Source: Neobacillus novalis NBRC 102450
GTDB lineage: Bacteria; Bacillota; Bacilli; Bacillales; Cytobacillaceae
Length of the DNA stretch: 64,000 nt
Assembly: GCF_001591805.1 (NCBI RefSeq)
Contig: NZ_BCVP01000031.1
Coordinates: forward strand, 1-64,000
Direction of reading: 5' to 3'
Of this stretch, positions 47,897 through 56,868 are shown in pieces (position 1 is the first letter of the stretch; each line of letters opens with the position of its first letter). The notes under the pieces are model-generated. The model did no database searches and had not been told where the DNA came from. It saw only the letters and a program-made list of their open reading frames with translations. The translations under genes and the position numbers were made by a program.

Positions 47897-48736
47897 ATGA
47901 ATGAATCAATTGTATCGCTTAAAGAAGTATCCTTCCAATACGATGAACAGGAACGTTATGCGTTAAACCATGTCAGCTTGGACATCTATGAAGGGGAATG
48001 GCTGGCAATCGTTGGTCATAACGGCTCCGGTAAGTCAACGATGGCAAAGCTCCTAAATGGCTTGCAGTTTCCGCAGCAAGGTGAAATTACCGTTTGCGGT
48101 ATGCAGCTTAACGAAGAGTCAATATGGGATATCCGTAAACAGATTGGAATGGTTTTTCAAAATCCTGATAACCAATTTGTTGGAACAACGGTGCAGGATG
48201 ATGTGGCTTTTGGTCTAGAAAACAATGGAATACCTAGGGATGAAATGGTCCGAAGAGTCGAGGATTCATTAAGAAAAGTGAAAATGGATCAATTTCTGTA
48301 TCAAGAGCCCCACCATCTATCAGGTGGACAAAAGCAGCGGGTAGCTATTGCCGGTGTTCTTGCCTTAAGACCTTCGATTATTATTCTCGATGAAGCGACG
48401 TCAATGCTTGACCCAAGAGGACGTGGGGAGGTATTAGAAACGGTCAGACTATTAAAAGCTGAGAAAGCTTTAACTGTTATCTCGATTACCCACGACTTGG
48501 AGGAAGCTGCAAAAGCGGATCGCATTATTGTCATGAATAAAGGAGAAGTTTTTCGCGAAGGGACACCGGAAGAGATTTTCTCGATGGATGAGCAATTGAT
48601 TCAATTAGGATTGGATATTCCCTTCTCAGTAAAAATGAGCAAAGCTTTTCGGCAAAAAGGAATTGACTTATCTAAGCATTATTTATCGGAAGAAGAGTTG
48701 GTGACAGAGCTATGGACATCTCGCTTCAGCATATAG
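47897..48736 (+). CDS. ecfA1: EcfA1, ATPase of the energy-coupling factor vitamin/metal importer
   Basis: A 279-residue ABC ATPase. Walker A is GHNGSGKST (40-48), the signature LSGGQKQR is near 141, and Walker [13 protein letters not shown] is near 156-167. The C-terminal extension is typical of EcfA. With EcfA2 and EcfT it forms the shared energising module used by different substrate-binding S components encoded elsewhere. ATG 47897 follows GAGAGGAGG; it overlaps ecfA2 by 25 bases. Confidence 0.96.
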   Translation: MNESIVSLKEVSFQYDEQERYALNHVSLDIYEGEWLAIVGHNGSGKSTMAKLLNGLQFPQQGEITVCGMQLNEESIWDIRKQIGMVFQNPDNQFVGTTVQDDVAFGLENNGIPRDEMVRRVEDSLRKVKMDQFLYQEPHHLSGGQKQRVAIAGVLALRPSIIILDEATSMLDPRGRGEVLETVRLLKAEKALTVISITHDLEEAAKADRIIVMNKGEVFREGTPEEIFSMDEQLIQLGLDIPFSVKMSKAFRQKGIDLSKHYLSEEELVTELWTSRFSI

Positions 48737-49581
48737 ATTATCGGTATCAGGCAAACACTCCTTTTGAACGGCTGGCGATAGAGGATGTTTCCATTGATAT
48801 TCCATCAGGAACCTACATGGCAATCATCGGCCACACCGGCTCAGGCAAATCGACCGTCTTGCAGCATTTAAATGCCCTCCTGCAGCCGTCAAAAGGAATT
48901 GTTAAAATTGGTGACCGCGAAATTAAAGCGCAGCAGAAAAACAAGAACTTGAAGCATGTGCGACAAAAGGTAGGGATTGTTTTTCAATTCCCTGAGCATC
49001 AATTATTTGAAGAAACAGTAGAAAGGGATATCATCTTTGGACCGCTAAATTTCGGTGTATCTGAGCCCGTGGCAAAGCAACGGGCAAGGCAGGCATTGAA
49101 ACAAGTCGGGCTAGCGGAAGAAATTTTAGAAAAGTCACCGTTCGATCTCTCAGGAGGACAAATGCGGCGTGTCGCGATTGCTGGAGTATTAGCGATGGAG
49201 CCTGATGTGATTGTCTTGGACGAGCCTACTGCGGGTTTAGACCCGCGCGGCCGCAAAGAGATTATGGATATGTTTTATACGCTCCACAAGGAACGAAACC
49301 TTTCGACAATATTAGTCACTCATAGTATGGAGGATGCGGCCAGATACGCAGACCAAATTGTCATCATGCAGCAAGGGAAGGTAGTCAACCAGGGGACACC
49401 AGAAGAGATTTTCTCTTCCCCAGTTGAATTAGTTAAAATGGGGCTCGATGTCCCGGAAGTGGTACGCTTTCAGCTTAAGCTGGAGGAGAAAACAGGCATG
49501 AAGTTAGGAAAAATTCATCTGTCTATCGAAGAGCTGTCTGCTGCGGTAACAGAGGCTTTAAGCAGAGGTGTGCGCTCATGA
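48712..49581 (+). CDS. ecfA2: EcfA2, second ATPase of the energy-coupling factor importer
   Basis: A 289-residue ABC ATPase paralogous to the preceding gene: Walker [10 protein letters not shown] (40-48), signature LSGGQMRR, Walker [13 protein letters not shown]. The two proteins form an asymmetric heterodimer in this family. Its ATG lies inside ecfA1, and its own stop overlaps the ecfT ATG (ATGA), so all three are translationally coupled. Confidence 0.96.
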   Translation: MDISLQHIDYRYQANTPFERLAIEDVSIDIPSGTYMAIIGHTGSGKSTVLQHLNALLQPSKGIVKIGDREIKAQQKNKNLKHVRQKVGIVFQFPEHQLFEETVERDIIFGPLNFGVSEPVAKQRARQALKQVGLAEEILEKSPFDLSGGQMRRVAIAGVLAMEPDVIVLDEPTAGLDPRGRKEIMDMFYTLHKERNLSTILVTHSMEDAARYADQIVIMQQGKVVNQGTPEEIFSSPVELVKMGLDVPEVVRFQLKLEEKTGMKLGKIHLSIEELSAAVTEALSRGVRS

Positions 49582-50375
49582 TGGAAAAAATGATTTTCGG
49601 CCGTTATGTACCGGCAGATTCCGTTATTCATAAGATGGACTCCCGTTCAAAGTTAATTATTATCTTTCTATTTGTTTGTATTATTTTTCTAGCTAACAAT
49701 GCAGTAACGTATGCACTAATTGGTATTTATACTTTTTTCATGCTGGGAATGTCACGGATTCCAGTTCGCTTTTTATATGGAGGACTTAAGCCCGTGCTCT
49801 GGCTTGTTCTGTTTACCTTAGTCCTTCAGCTGTTTTTTACTAAGGAAGGTGCGCTTTTGGTTTCATGGGGTCCAATAAAAATTTATGAAGAAGGCTTACG
49901 AATGGGCATTTTTATTTCGTTACGATTCTTCTTCTTAATTCTAATGACCTCATTGCTGACTTTAACGACTACTCCTATCGAGATTACCGATGGTCTTGAA
50001 ACCTTATTGAATCCTTTAAAAAAGGTGAAGTTTCCAGTACATGAAATGGCGTTGATGATGTCGATCTCTTTGCGCTTTATTCCGACATTAATGCAGGAAA
50101 CCGACAAAATCATGAAAGCGCAAATTGCCCGCGGCGTCGAGTTTGCGAGCGGCCCTTTCAAGGAACGCATCAAAGCAGTGATTCCGCTGCTCATCCCCTT
50201 GTTTGTCAGTTCCTTTAAACGGGCGGAAGAACTGGCTATTGCGATGGAGGCTAGAGGCTACCGTGGCGGGGAAGGCAGGACAAAATACCGGCAATTAAGC
50301 TGGCATTTAGCTGATTCCCTGCAACTAGTACTATTAGCTATGTTAACCATTCTTTTATTCTTATTACGTTCATAA
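49578..50375 (+). CDS. ecfT: EcfT, transmembrane scaffold of the energy-coupling factor importer
   Basis: A 265-residue membrane protein with several hydrophobic segments (about 25-60, 70-90, 108-132, 203-215, 245-263). The two Ala-Arg-Gly coupling motifs are at 184-186 and 225-227; these contact the ATPases. The start is the first of two ATGs in ATGATGG. truA follows after 12 bp. Confidence 0.96.
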   Translation: MMEKMIFGRYVPADSVIHKMDSRSKLIIIFLFVCIIFLANNAVTYALIGIYTFFMLGMSRIPVRFLYGGLKPVLWLVLFTLVLQLFFTKEGALLVSWGPIKIYEEGLRMGIFISLRFFFLILMTSLLTLTTTPIEITDGLETLLNPLKKVKFPVHEMALMMSISLRFIPTLMQETDKIMKAQIARGVEFASGPFKERIKAVIPLLIPLFVSSFKRAEELAIAMEARGYRGGEGRTKYRQLSWHLADSLQLVLLAMLTILLFLLRS

Positions 50376-50387
50376 TGGGGAGAAACG

Positions 50388-51125
50388 ATGCAAAGGTATA
50401 AATGTGTTATTTCCTATGATGGCTCGGGGTTTTCCGGTTATCAGGTCCAGCCCAATAAACGGACGGTCCAATCAGAATTAGAAGCGATGTTAGCAAAAAT
50501 GCATAAAGGGGCCAGCATAAAGGTCGTTGGTTCAGGCCGTACTGATGCGGGCGTCCATGCCAAGGGGCAGGTCATCCACTTTGATTCCCCACTTGCTATT
50601 TCAGAGCAAAAGTGGGAAATCGCTTTGAACTCAATGCTGCCAGAAGATATTTCGGTTTTATCGGTTCTGAAGGTAGACGCATCCTTTCATGCACGATTTG
50701 CTGCTGTTAGGAAAGAATATCGCTATATTCTGCATTTATCTCCAAAAAGGGATCCATTCCAGCGGAAATTTGCTTATCAGTACCCTTACGGATTAAATGT
50801 TGATTCAATGCGGGAGGCAAGTAAATTTTTCCTCGGAACCCACGACTTTACTAGTTTTTGCTCAGCAAAGACAGAAGTGGAGGATAAAATACGGATAATT
50901 GAGGCGATTGATTTTATTAACGGTGGTGACTTACTGACCCTTCGTTTTGTCGGTAATGGCTTTTTATATAATATGGTTCGGATACTGGTGGGAACATTAC
51001 TAGCCGTTGGCTCAGGAGATCTTTTGCCTGAGGATATACCGGTTATTTTAGAAAAAAAAGATCGACGCTTTGCCGGAAAAACAGCACCGGCTCAAGGTTT
51101 ATATCTTTGGGAAGTTTTTTACTAA
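50388..51125 (+). CDS. truA: TruA, tRNA pseudouridine(38-40) synthase
   Basis: A 245-residue TruA that isomerises uridines 38-40 in the anticodon arm. The catalytic aspartate is D53 in GRTDAGVHA (50-58). GGGGAG precedes the ATG. It is the last gene before the rplM promoter. Confidence 0.96.
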   Translation: MQRYKCVISYDGSGFSGYQVQPNKRTVQSELEAMLAKMHKGASIKVVGSGRTDAGVHAKGQVIHFDSPLAISEQKWEIALNSMLPEDISVLSVLKVDASFHARFAAVRKEYRYILHLSPKRDPFQRKFAYQYPYGLNVDSMREASKFFLGTHDFTSFCSAKTEVEDKIRIIEAIDFINGGDLLTLRFVGNGFLYNMVRILVGTLLAVGSGDLLPEDIPVILEKKDRRFAGKTAPAQGLYLWEVFY

Positions 51126-51152
51126 CACAACCCCACCTGGTGTAACATTTTC

Positions 51153-51181
51153 TTGACAATTGGACTGTGAGTATTTATTAT
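51153..51181 (+). promoter_or_regulatory. SigA-type promoter of rplM-rpsI
   Basis: TTGACA (51153-51158), 17 bp, TATTAT (51176-51181), 28 bp after truA. It predicts a leader of about 180 bases. Confidence 0.8.
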
Positions 51182-51187
51182 ATTATA

Positions 51188-51370
51188 TGTGTGTGTTTTT
51201 AATCCCACGATAAAGCCCCGGAAAGTCTTGATCGTGATTGAAAATATATGAATCGAAAACTTAAGCGCACAAGGGTGTTTAACGTTCATTCCCGGAACAG
51301 AATCGAATCGTTGATTGCTTTAAAAGTGCGAAAAATAATCTTTTAACGGATTTAATTAGGAGGGAAACTC
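51188..51370 (+). promoter_or_regulatory. Probable L13 leader
   Basis: The leader between the promoter and rplM has CACGAT (51206-51211) pairing with ATCGTG (51231-51236), and a second domain further down that CGCAC/GTGCG pairing could enclose. A Firmicute L13 autoregulatory leader occurs at this position; assignment rests on position and hairpins, not on a matched consensus. Confidence 0.5.
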
Positions 51371-51808
51371 ATGCGTACAACGTTTATGGCAAATGCCAAT
51401 AATATCGAGCGTAAATGGTACGTGATTGATGCTGAGGGCAAAACTCTTGGACGTCTTGCTTCTGAAGTAGCATCAATCTTACGTGGTAAAAACAAACCTA
51501 CTTTTACACCACATGTTGACACTGGTGATAATGTAATCATTCTTAACGCATCAAAGATTGAATTAACTGGTAATAAATTAAATGATAAAATTTACTACCG
51601 TCACACTATGCATCCAGGTGGTTTAAAGCAAAGAACTGCTTTGGAAATGCGTACGAATTATGCTGAGAAAATGATCGAACTTGCTGTTAAAGGCATGCTT
51701 CCAAAGAATTCTCTTGGTCGTCAAATCTTTAAAAAATTACACGTCTACGCTGGCGCAGAACATCCGCACCAAGCACAAAAACCTGAAGTTTACGAACTTC
51801 GCGGTTAA
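51371..51808 (+). CDS. rplM: Ribosomal protein L13
   Basis: A 145-residue L13, an early 50S assembly protein. The N-terminus M-R-T-T-F-M-A-N and the [15 protein letters not shown] segment match the family. AGGAGGG precedes the ATG. It forms an operon with rpsI, 22 bp downstream. Confidence 0.98.
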   Translation: MRTTFMANANNIERKWYVIDAEGKTLGRLASEVASILRGKNKPTFTPHVDTGDNVIILNASKIELTGNKLNDKIYYRHTMHPGGLKQRTALEMRTNYAEKMIELAVKGMLPKNSLGRQIFKKLHVYAGAEHPHQAQKPEVYELRG

Positions 51809-51830
51809 TTAAGAGGGAGGGACAAAACCT

Positions 51831-52223
51831 ATGGCACAAGTTCAATATATTGGTACTGGCCGTCGTAAGAGCTCTGTCGCACGTGTGCGCTTAGTTCCAG
51901 GCACAGGTAAAATTGTAATTAATGGTCGTGAAATCGAAGATTATATCCCATTTGAAGCATTACGTGTTGTTGTAAGACAACCATTAGTAGCTACTGAAAC
52001 AGTTGGCAGCTATGATGTTCTTGTAAACGTAAGCGGTGGTGGATACACTGGTCAAGCTGGCGCAATCCGTCATGGTGTTGCTCGTGCATTATTGCAAGCT
52101 GATCCAGAATACCGTCCAACATTAAAACGCGCTGGATTATTAACTCGTGATCCACGTATGAAAGAACGTAAAAAATACGGACTTAAAGGTGCTCGTCGTG
52201 CGCCTCAGTTCTCAAAACGTTAA
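51831..52223 (+). CDS. rpsI: Ribosomal protein S9
   Basis: A 130-residue S9 whose C-terminal SKR tail reaches P-site tRNA. GAGGGAGG precedes the ATG. It is the last core ribosomal gene of the window; in B. subtilis ybaK and cwlD lie close downstream. Confidence 0.98.
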   Translation: MAQVQYIGTGRRKSSVARVRLVPGTGKIVINGREIEDYIPFEALRVVVRQPLVATETVGSYDVLVNVSGGGYTGQAGAIRHGVARALLQADPEYRPTLKRAGLLTRDPRMKERKKYGLKGARRAPQFSKR

Positions 52224-52237
52224 TCTTTGGCGTTTCA

Positions 52238-52275
52238 AAGGCTCTCAACCAATTTGGTTGGGGGTCTTTTTTTTC
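52238..52275 (+). terminator. Terminator of rplM-rpsI (copy 1 of a duplicated terminator)
   Basis: CTCAACCAA with TTGGTTGGGG forms the stem and is followed by eight T. The surrounding 40 bases (52233-52274) are nearly repeated at 58481-58517 at the other edge of the peptide cluster. Confidence 0.88.
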
Positions 52276-52508
52276 TTAAAATTGCTTTTGACCCCGAAAT
52301 GCTTCGTAAAGTGAATGACATTCTATTTATAACCTTCAACGTAAAATAGGCTATTAAATCAGTGACAACAACCTAAAAAATTCATATTTTGTTGGAGAGG
52401 GTACTCGTGGTACTTTAAAGTTTGATTTACACAAAACTGACAAATTACCTTCGTTTCCACTCTCTTTTCAGGTGCAACCTGTTAAATAAATACAAAGGGG
52501 AGGAAAAA

Positions 52509-52796
52509 ATGCATAATTTTCAGTCTGGTTTACAGTCATTAGGAATGGATCATTACCAAGTGGGTGAATTAATTCCTTTAAATCCTCAGAGCCAAGATAT
52601 GCGAGTGTTTGGTCGTTGCGGGGGCTGCGGTCGTTGCGGAGGATTTGGTCGTTGCGGAGGCTTCGGTCGTTGCGGAGGTTTCGGTCGTTGTGGCGGTTTT
52701 GGTTGTGGCGGTTGTGGCGGCTGTGGCGGCTGCTTCGGTTTTAGCTGTGTCGGTATCGGTTTTGGTTGTTTTGGCTTCGGTCTCGGTTTTATTTAG
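52509..52796 (+). CDS. Heterocycloanthracin/sonorensin-type precursor peptide
   Basis: A 95-residue ribosomal precursor. Residues 1 to about 31 form a Cys-free leader (Q-S-G-L-Q-S-L-G, V-G-E-L-I-P) like the BA_2677/heterocycloanthracin family. The core from about 35 has 12 cysteines (37, 40, 43, 49, 55, 61, 66, 69, 72, 75, 80, 87) in Gly/Phe/Arg context, one serine (79), and a Phe-rich tail. Cys are expected to become thiazol(in)es. Four exact-length 18-bp repeats encode G-R-C-G-G-F (52629-52700), then 9-bp G-C-G repeats. ATG 52509 follows GGGGAGG; an upstream in-frame start at 52422 is rejected. No clear promoter was found in 52276-52508. Antibacterial activity is inferred. Confidence 0.88.
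   Translation: MHNFQSGLQSLGMDHYQVGELIPLNPQSQDMRVFGRCGGCGRCGGFGRCGGFGRCGGFGRCGGFGCGGCGGCGGCFGFSCVGIGFGCFGFGLGFI
52629..52700 (+). repeat. Four tandem 18-bp repeats in the precursor core
   Basis: Units at 52629, 52647, 52665 and 52683 read GGT-CGT-TGC-GGA-GGx-TTy with only third-position changes in the first three; the last uses TGT-GGC. The pattern is consistent with recent expansion by slippage or recombination. Confidence 0.95.
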
Positions 52797-52839
52797 TTGT
52801 TTTGGAGTCTCAGAAAAAAATAGTTATTTTTTAATAAGA

Positions 52840-52882
52840 AAGTGCCCCTGCATGGACATGTGCCGCAGGAGGCACTTCTTTT
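52840..52882 (+). terminator. Terminator between the precursor and modification genes
   Basis: AAGTGCC...CCTGC (52840-52851) pairs with GCAGGAGGCACTT (52865-52877) apart from one bulged base, then CTTTTT. Partial read-through would give much precursor mRNA and little enzyme mRNA, the common arrangement for such clusters. Confidence 0.88.
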
Positions 52883-52962
52883 TAGTTAATCATAATGGAC
52901 AAATACGTGTACATAAAATGATAGTGCATAATTAGGATTGATTTGAATTAAGGAGGAGCTAG

Positions 52963-54909
52963 ATGACAAACCTTAACTCGTCCACACGTTTGAAGGTCAA
53001 AAGGGATTCATTTTATCTACCAGATTCAAAGGGTGGTGTGTATTTTAGAAATAACTTAAGTTCATTCCGAATGGAAGGAAATACGATTTACCAATGGATT
53101 GAAAAATTAGTGCCGATGTTTAACGGCGAGCAATCATTGGGAGATTTAACAGAGGGATTAACGGCACCGTATCGCAACAGGGTTTATGAGATTGGAGAAA
53201 CGTTGTACAAGAATGGCTTTGTTCGAGATGTTAGCCAAGATAGGACACATGATTTAAACCCAAAAGTCCTAGAAAAGTATGCTTCACAAATTGAATTTGT
53301 CGAGAATTTTGTAGATTCTGGTGCCTACCGTTTTCAAGAATACCGTCAAGCTAAAGTTCTGGCTATCGGTTCTGGACCCTTTGTGGTTTCATTGGCTGCT
53401 GCATTAATTGAATCGGGACTTCCCAAATTCCACTTTATGTTGACCGATTCAGTACCTACAAATCAATTGCGGATACATGAGTTAGTACGCAATGCCTACA
53501 ATGCTGATTCAGAAGTGGAGGCCCTGCAAGTACCCTTTGAAAAAAGGGACGGAAGGAGTTATTGGCAAGAAGCATTGCACCCATATGATTGGATTCTATA
53601 TGTCTCTCAGGATGGCAATGTAAAAGAACTAATGGATCTGAATATCGTTTGCAAAGAGCAAAGGAAAGGATTTTTTCCTGCCATATGTTTAGACCAAGTG
53701 GGGCTTGCTGGTCCATTGGTTCATCCGGAATCAGACGGATGCTGGGAGTCAGCATGGCGCCGAATCCATCAATCTTCATTGCAATTAGATCGGCAGCCGC
53801 AATCTTTCTCTACAACTGCCGGAGCCATTCTGGCCAATGTCACCGTATTTGAATTTTTCAAAAAAGCTACAGGAATTGCAGGGTCCAATCAGAGTAACCA
53901 AATTTACAAACTTGATCTTGAAACGCTGGAAGGAGACTGGATTTCATTCATCACACATCCATTGGTTACAAATAAAAGTGTCTCTTCTGGACTGGTGGAA
54001 GATCTGGATGTAAGGATAAAGCAAGAAAAGAGTAAAAACGAACCTTCGAGTAACCTCTTGGAATATTTCAGTCTATTGACTTCGGAAGAAACAGGGATTT
54101 TCCATACCTGGGAGGAGCGAGACTTGAAACAGCTTCCTCTTTCGCAGTGCTATGTTCAAGCGGTTAATCCAGTGTCAGAGGGACCAGCAGATCTCCTGCC
54201 AGAGGTTGTCTGTTCGGGATTTACACATGAGGAGGCAAAGAGGGAAGCGGGACTGACAGGTATTGAAATGTATGTTTCACAAATGATCAAAGGAGGAAGT
54301 GACCAAAAAGATAAGGCTGGTGAAAACATACCTAGAGGTTTAATTGGCATCGGTGCAGGGGAAACAAGCGAAGAGGCAGTTTGTCGCGGCTTGCAAGCCT
54401 ATTTAGAAAAAGAATGGAAAAATAAAAAGGACGATCGACTAAAGCCTATTTTTCGCGTCCAACTGGGAGAAATTGAAGATCAACGCTGCAGATTTTATTT
54501 AAATGCCCTGACAACCTTAAATGGTGCACCGACCATCTGTTTAGATAATGAAATATTGGGCTTCCCCGTAATATCGGTAAAATCCGAGGGGCGTCGGTAC
54601 ACTAGTACAGGTTTAAATACAACGCTTGCTTTACGGAGTGCATTACAACAAGCGCTTTTGGATAAACAAAATCAAGTGCATGCAACCGAAAGGATAGCGG
54701 AGTCAGCTGTTTTTTTGAAAGAAAAGGAATTTAAACTCGAAATCCCTTCTTGTGATGAAATGACACAATTGGAGCTATTACAATCTTCCATTCAGGTCTT
54801 GAAACAGAACAGCAAACTTCTTTTCGTTTATGATCTTGCGTTCGAACCTTTTTTAAAACAGGAATTGGCAGGGGTGTATGGTGTGCAGGTTCGAGAGGAG
54901 GGATCCTAA
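52963..54909 (+). CDS. Ocin-ThiF-like leader-binding protein (F protein) for azoline formation
   Basis: A 648-residue protein of the 'thiazole-containing bacteriocin maturation' (ocin-ThiF-like) family. Residues about 10-90 look like a winged-helix RiPP recognition element that grips the leader. Residues about 130-300 are an E1/ThiF-like Rossmann region (VLAIGSGPF at 132-140). Residues about 395-590 contain a motif pair resembling a degenerate YcaO domain (SGFTHEEAKREAGLTGIE). The homologous HcaF binds precursor leader and is required for cyclodehydration (established). GGAGGAGC precedes the ATG. It overlaps the next gene by one base (TAATG). Confidence 0.88.
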   Translation: MTNLNSSTRLKVKRDSFYLPDSKGGVYFRNNLSSFRMEGNTIYQWIEKLVPMFNGEQSLGDLTEGLTAPYRNRVYEIGETLYKNGFVRDVSQDRTHDLNPKVLEKYASQIEFVENFVDSGAYRFQEYRQAKVLAIGSGPFVVSLAAALIESGLPKFHFMLTDSVPTNQLRIHELVRNAYNADSEVEALQVPFEKRDGRSYWQEALHPYDWILYVSQDGNVKELMDLNIVCKEQRKGFFPAICLDQVGLAGPLVHPESDGCWESAWRRIHQSSLQLDRQPQSFSTTAGAILANVTVFEFFKKATGIAGSNQSNQIYKLDLETLEGDWISFITHPLVTNKSVSSGLVEDLDVRIKQEKSKNEPSSNLLEYFSLLTSEETGIFHTWEERDLKQLPLSQCYVQAVNPVSEGPADLLPEVVCSGFTHEEAKREAGLTGIEMYVSQMIKGGSDQKDKAGENIPRGLIGIGAGETSEEAVCRGLQAYLEKEWKNKKDDRLKPIFRVQLGEIEDQRCRFYLNALTTLNGAPTICLDNEILGFPVISVKSEGRRYTSTGLNTTLALRSALQQALLDKQNQVHATERIAESAVFLKEKEFKLEIPSCDEMTQLELLQSSIQVLKQNSKLLFVYDLAFEPFLKQELAGVYGVQVREEGS

Positions 54910-56846
54910 TGGCCGCCCATATTCTCATTGACGGAGAGGGTTTATTAGCGGATTATGTCTTTGATCAATTATCCGGCAATTATCTCGTAAGGCGTCAAAG
55001 CCAATTAGAAGAGGTGCCCGGAGAACCAGAATTAGCTCTGGTTCTGCACGATGGCTGGAATCCAGTCATTTATCAAAAAGCGGAAGAAAAATTCAGGAAC
55101 AAAGGTATCCCGTGGCTGCGAGGTTTCGTATCCTTTGGGGAAGGAATCATTGGTCCTTTAGTACATCCCGATACACCAGGATGTTCTTTCTGTGCTGACA
55201 TTCGGCGCTTGATAGCTGGATCCGATCGGAAAGAAATGTGGCAGCTTCAGCGAAAAGTGGCAGCAGGAGAAGGTGTCATGCAAGATGCATGGGCATCACG
55301 AACGGGAGTATCTCAAATGGCATCATTGATATGTAACGAAGTTCAAAGGGTTCTTCAAGGAGAACCCAGCAATTTAGAAGAAAGAGTGTTCATTCTTAAC
55401 CTAAGAACGTTAACCAATTCTAGTCACCTTTTCTTGCCTAATCCCTTGTGCCCGATTTGCAGGCCATTACCTGAAGATACTTCAGAATTAGCTCAAATTA
55501 GGTTAGAATCTAGTCCTAAATTTAATGGAAGTGGTTATCGCAGCCGTTCGATGGATGAATTTAAAACAGTACTAGTCAAAGACTATCTGGATTTTCGTAC
55601 TGGTGTCATGAATGGAAAAATGCAGGATTACACGCTGCCATTTGCTGATGTTTTAGTGAACATGCCGTTATTTGAAGTGGACGAGGGAGTCGCTGGCCGA
55701 TCTAATTCATATGAAATGAGTGAGCTGACTGCCATTTTAGAGGGGTTGGAACGATATTGCGGGATTGAGCCCCGCGGCAAAAGGACGGTAGTTCGTGATA
55801 GTTATCATCATGTAAAGCAAGATGCTCTAAATCCTGAAAGAGTAGGTTTGCATGAAAAGGAACAATATGCAAAGCCTCATTTTCCGTTTAAACCGTTTCA
55901 TCCTGATAACCCAATGAATTGGGTCTGGGGCTATTCGTTTTTACAAGAACGTCCCATACTGGTTCCGGAGTTACTCGCCTATTACAGTTTGGGCCATGGG
56001 GAGGGCATTGTTTATGAAACCTCCAACGGATGTGCCTTAGGGGGGAGTTTAGAAGAAGCTATTTTCCATGCCATTATGGAGGTTGTCGAGCGAGATTCAT
56101 TCTTGTTAACCTGGTATGCAAAACTCCCCCTTCCGCGTCTTGCCCTTAGTTCGGCTAACGATAAAGAATTACAGCTGATGGTCGACCGTTTACAAGAGGT
56201 GGCGGGATATGACCTTCATTTTTACAATTCGACGATGGAACATGCGATTCCAAGCGTGTGGGCAGTAGCAAAAAACAGAAGATCCAAGGGTGTAAACCTC
56301 ATTTGTGCAGCCGGAGCTAACCCTGATCCTGTAAGGGCTGTAAAAAGCGCAATTTACGAGCTTGCGGGAATGATGGTGCATGATGAAAAATTGGAGGCAA
56401 ACCGAGAGAAATATGAAGAAATGCTGCAAGATCCGTTTGCAGTACGTACAATGGAGGATCATGGTTTGCTCTACGGGCTGCGAGAAGCAGAGGAACGGCT
56501 GAATTTTTTATTGGATGATCAACGTCCATTACGTACGTTTGCAGAAGAATTCAAGAAGCCACCTGCAAATACTGATTTGAAGGAAGATCTTCAGGATATT
56601 CTTCAGAGGTTCCGCCGGTTAGATCTGGAGGTCATTGTGGTGGATCAAACGACACCAATAACCAAACGGAATGGATTGTTCTGTGTGAAAGTATTGATCC
56701 CTGGTATGTTACCGATGACATTCGGACATCACTTGACCCGTGTGAAAGGGCTGGAGAGGGTCCTTAGCGTGCCAATGAAACTTGGATTTGTCAAACAGCC
56801 GTTATCGTATGAACAGCTTAATCCCTATCCCCACCCATTCCCATAA
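54909..56846 (+). CDS. Fused E1-like/YcaO cyclodehydratase
   Basis: This 645-residue enzyme converts core Cys (and perhaps Ser) to azolines using ATP. The first ~200 residues are an E1-like partner domain with a four-cysteine zinc site (C92/C95 and C181/C184). The YcaO domain follows, with SELTAILEGLERY (271-283) and EEAIFHAIMEVVERD (382-396) carrying the acidic ATP/Mg ligands. The protein ends in P-Y-P-H-P-F-P, the C-terminal PxPxP signature of azoline-forming YcaO enzymes. It has no obvious leader-binding domain, consistent with dependence on the preceding F protein. Its ATG overlaps that gene's stop. Confidence 0.92.
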   Translation: MAAHILIDGEGLLADYVFDQLSGNYLVRRQSQLEEVPGEPELALVLHDGWNPVIYQKAEEKFRNKGIPWLRGFVSFGEGIIGPLVHPDTPGCSFCADIRRLIAGSDRKEMWQLQRKVAAGEGVMQDAWASRTGVSQMASLICNEVQRVLQGEPSNLEERVFILNLRTLTNSSHLFLPNPLCPICRPLPEDTSELAQIRLESSPKFNGSGYRSRSMDEFKTVLVKDYLDFRTGVMNGKMQDYTLPFADVLVNMPLFEVDEGVAGRSNSYEMSELTAILEGLERYCGIEPRGKRTVVRDSYHHVKQDALNPERVGLHEKEQYAKPHFPFKPFHPDNPMNWVWGYSFLQERPILVPELLAYYSLGHGEGIVYETSNGCALGGSLEEAIFHAIMEVVERDSFLLTWYAKLPLPRLALSSANDKELQLMVDRLQEVAGYDLHFYNSTMEHAIPSVWAVAKNRRSKGVNLICAAGANPDPVRAVKSAIYELAGMMVHDEKLEANREKYEEMLQDPFAVRTMEDHGLLYGLREAEERLNFLLDDQRPLRTFAEEFKKPPANTDLKEDLQDILQRFRRLDLEVIVVDQTTPITKRNGLFCVKVLIPGMLPMTFGHHLTRVKGLERVLSVPMKLGFVKQPLSYEQLNPYPHPFP

Positions 56847-56868
56847 TTGAAAAGTTGGAGGTGTAAGA

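Noticed and set aside
52276-52508. Promoter for the precursor gene
   Set aside because: TTGACC at 52288-52293 has no acceptable -10 at 16-18 bp, and other TA-rich hexamers lack a -35; no call is supported.
52629-52700. Regular repeats considered as a CRISPR array
   Set aside because: Units are contiguous without spacers and in frame within a peptide gene.
52609-52935. 108-codon frame (+1) within and beyond the precursor gene
   Set aside because: Its Val/Ala-rich sequence is a by-product of the Gly/Cys codon repeats in the real frame, and it runs through the downstream terminator.
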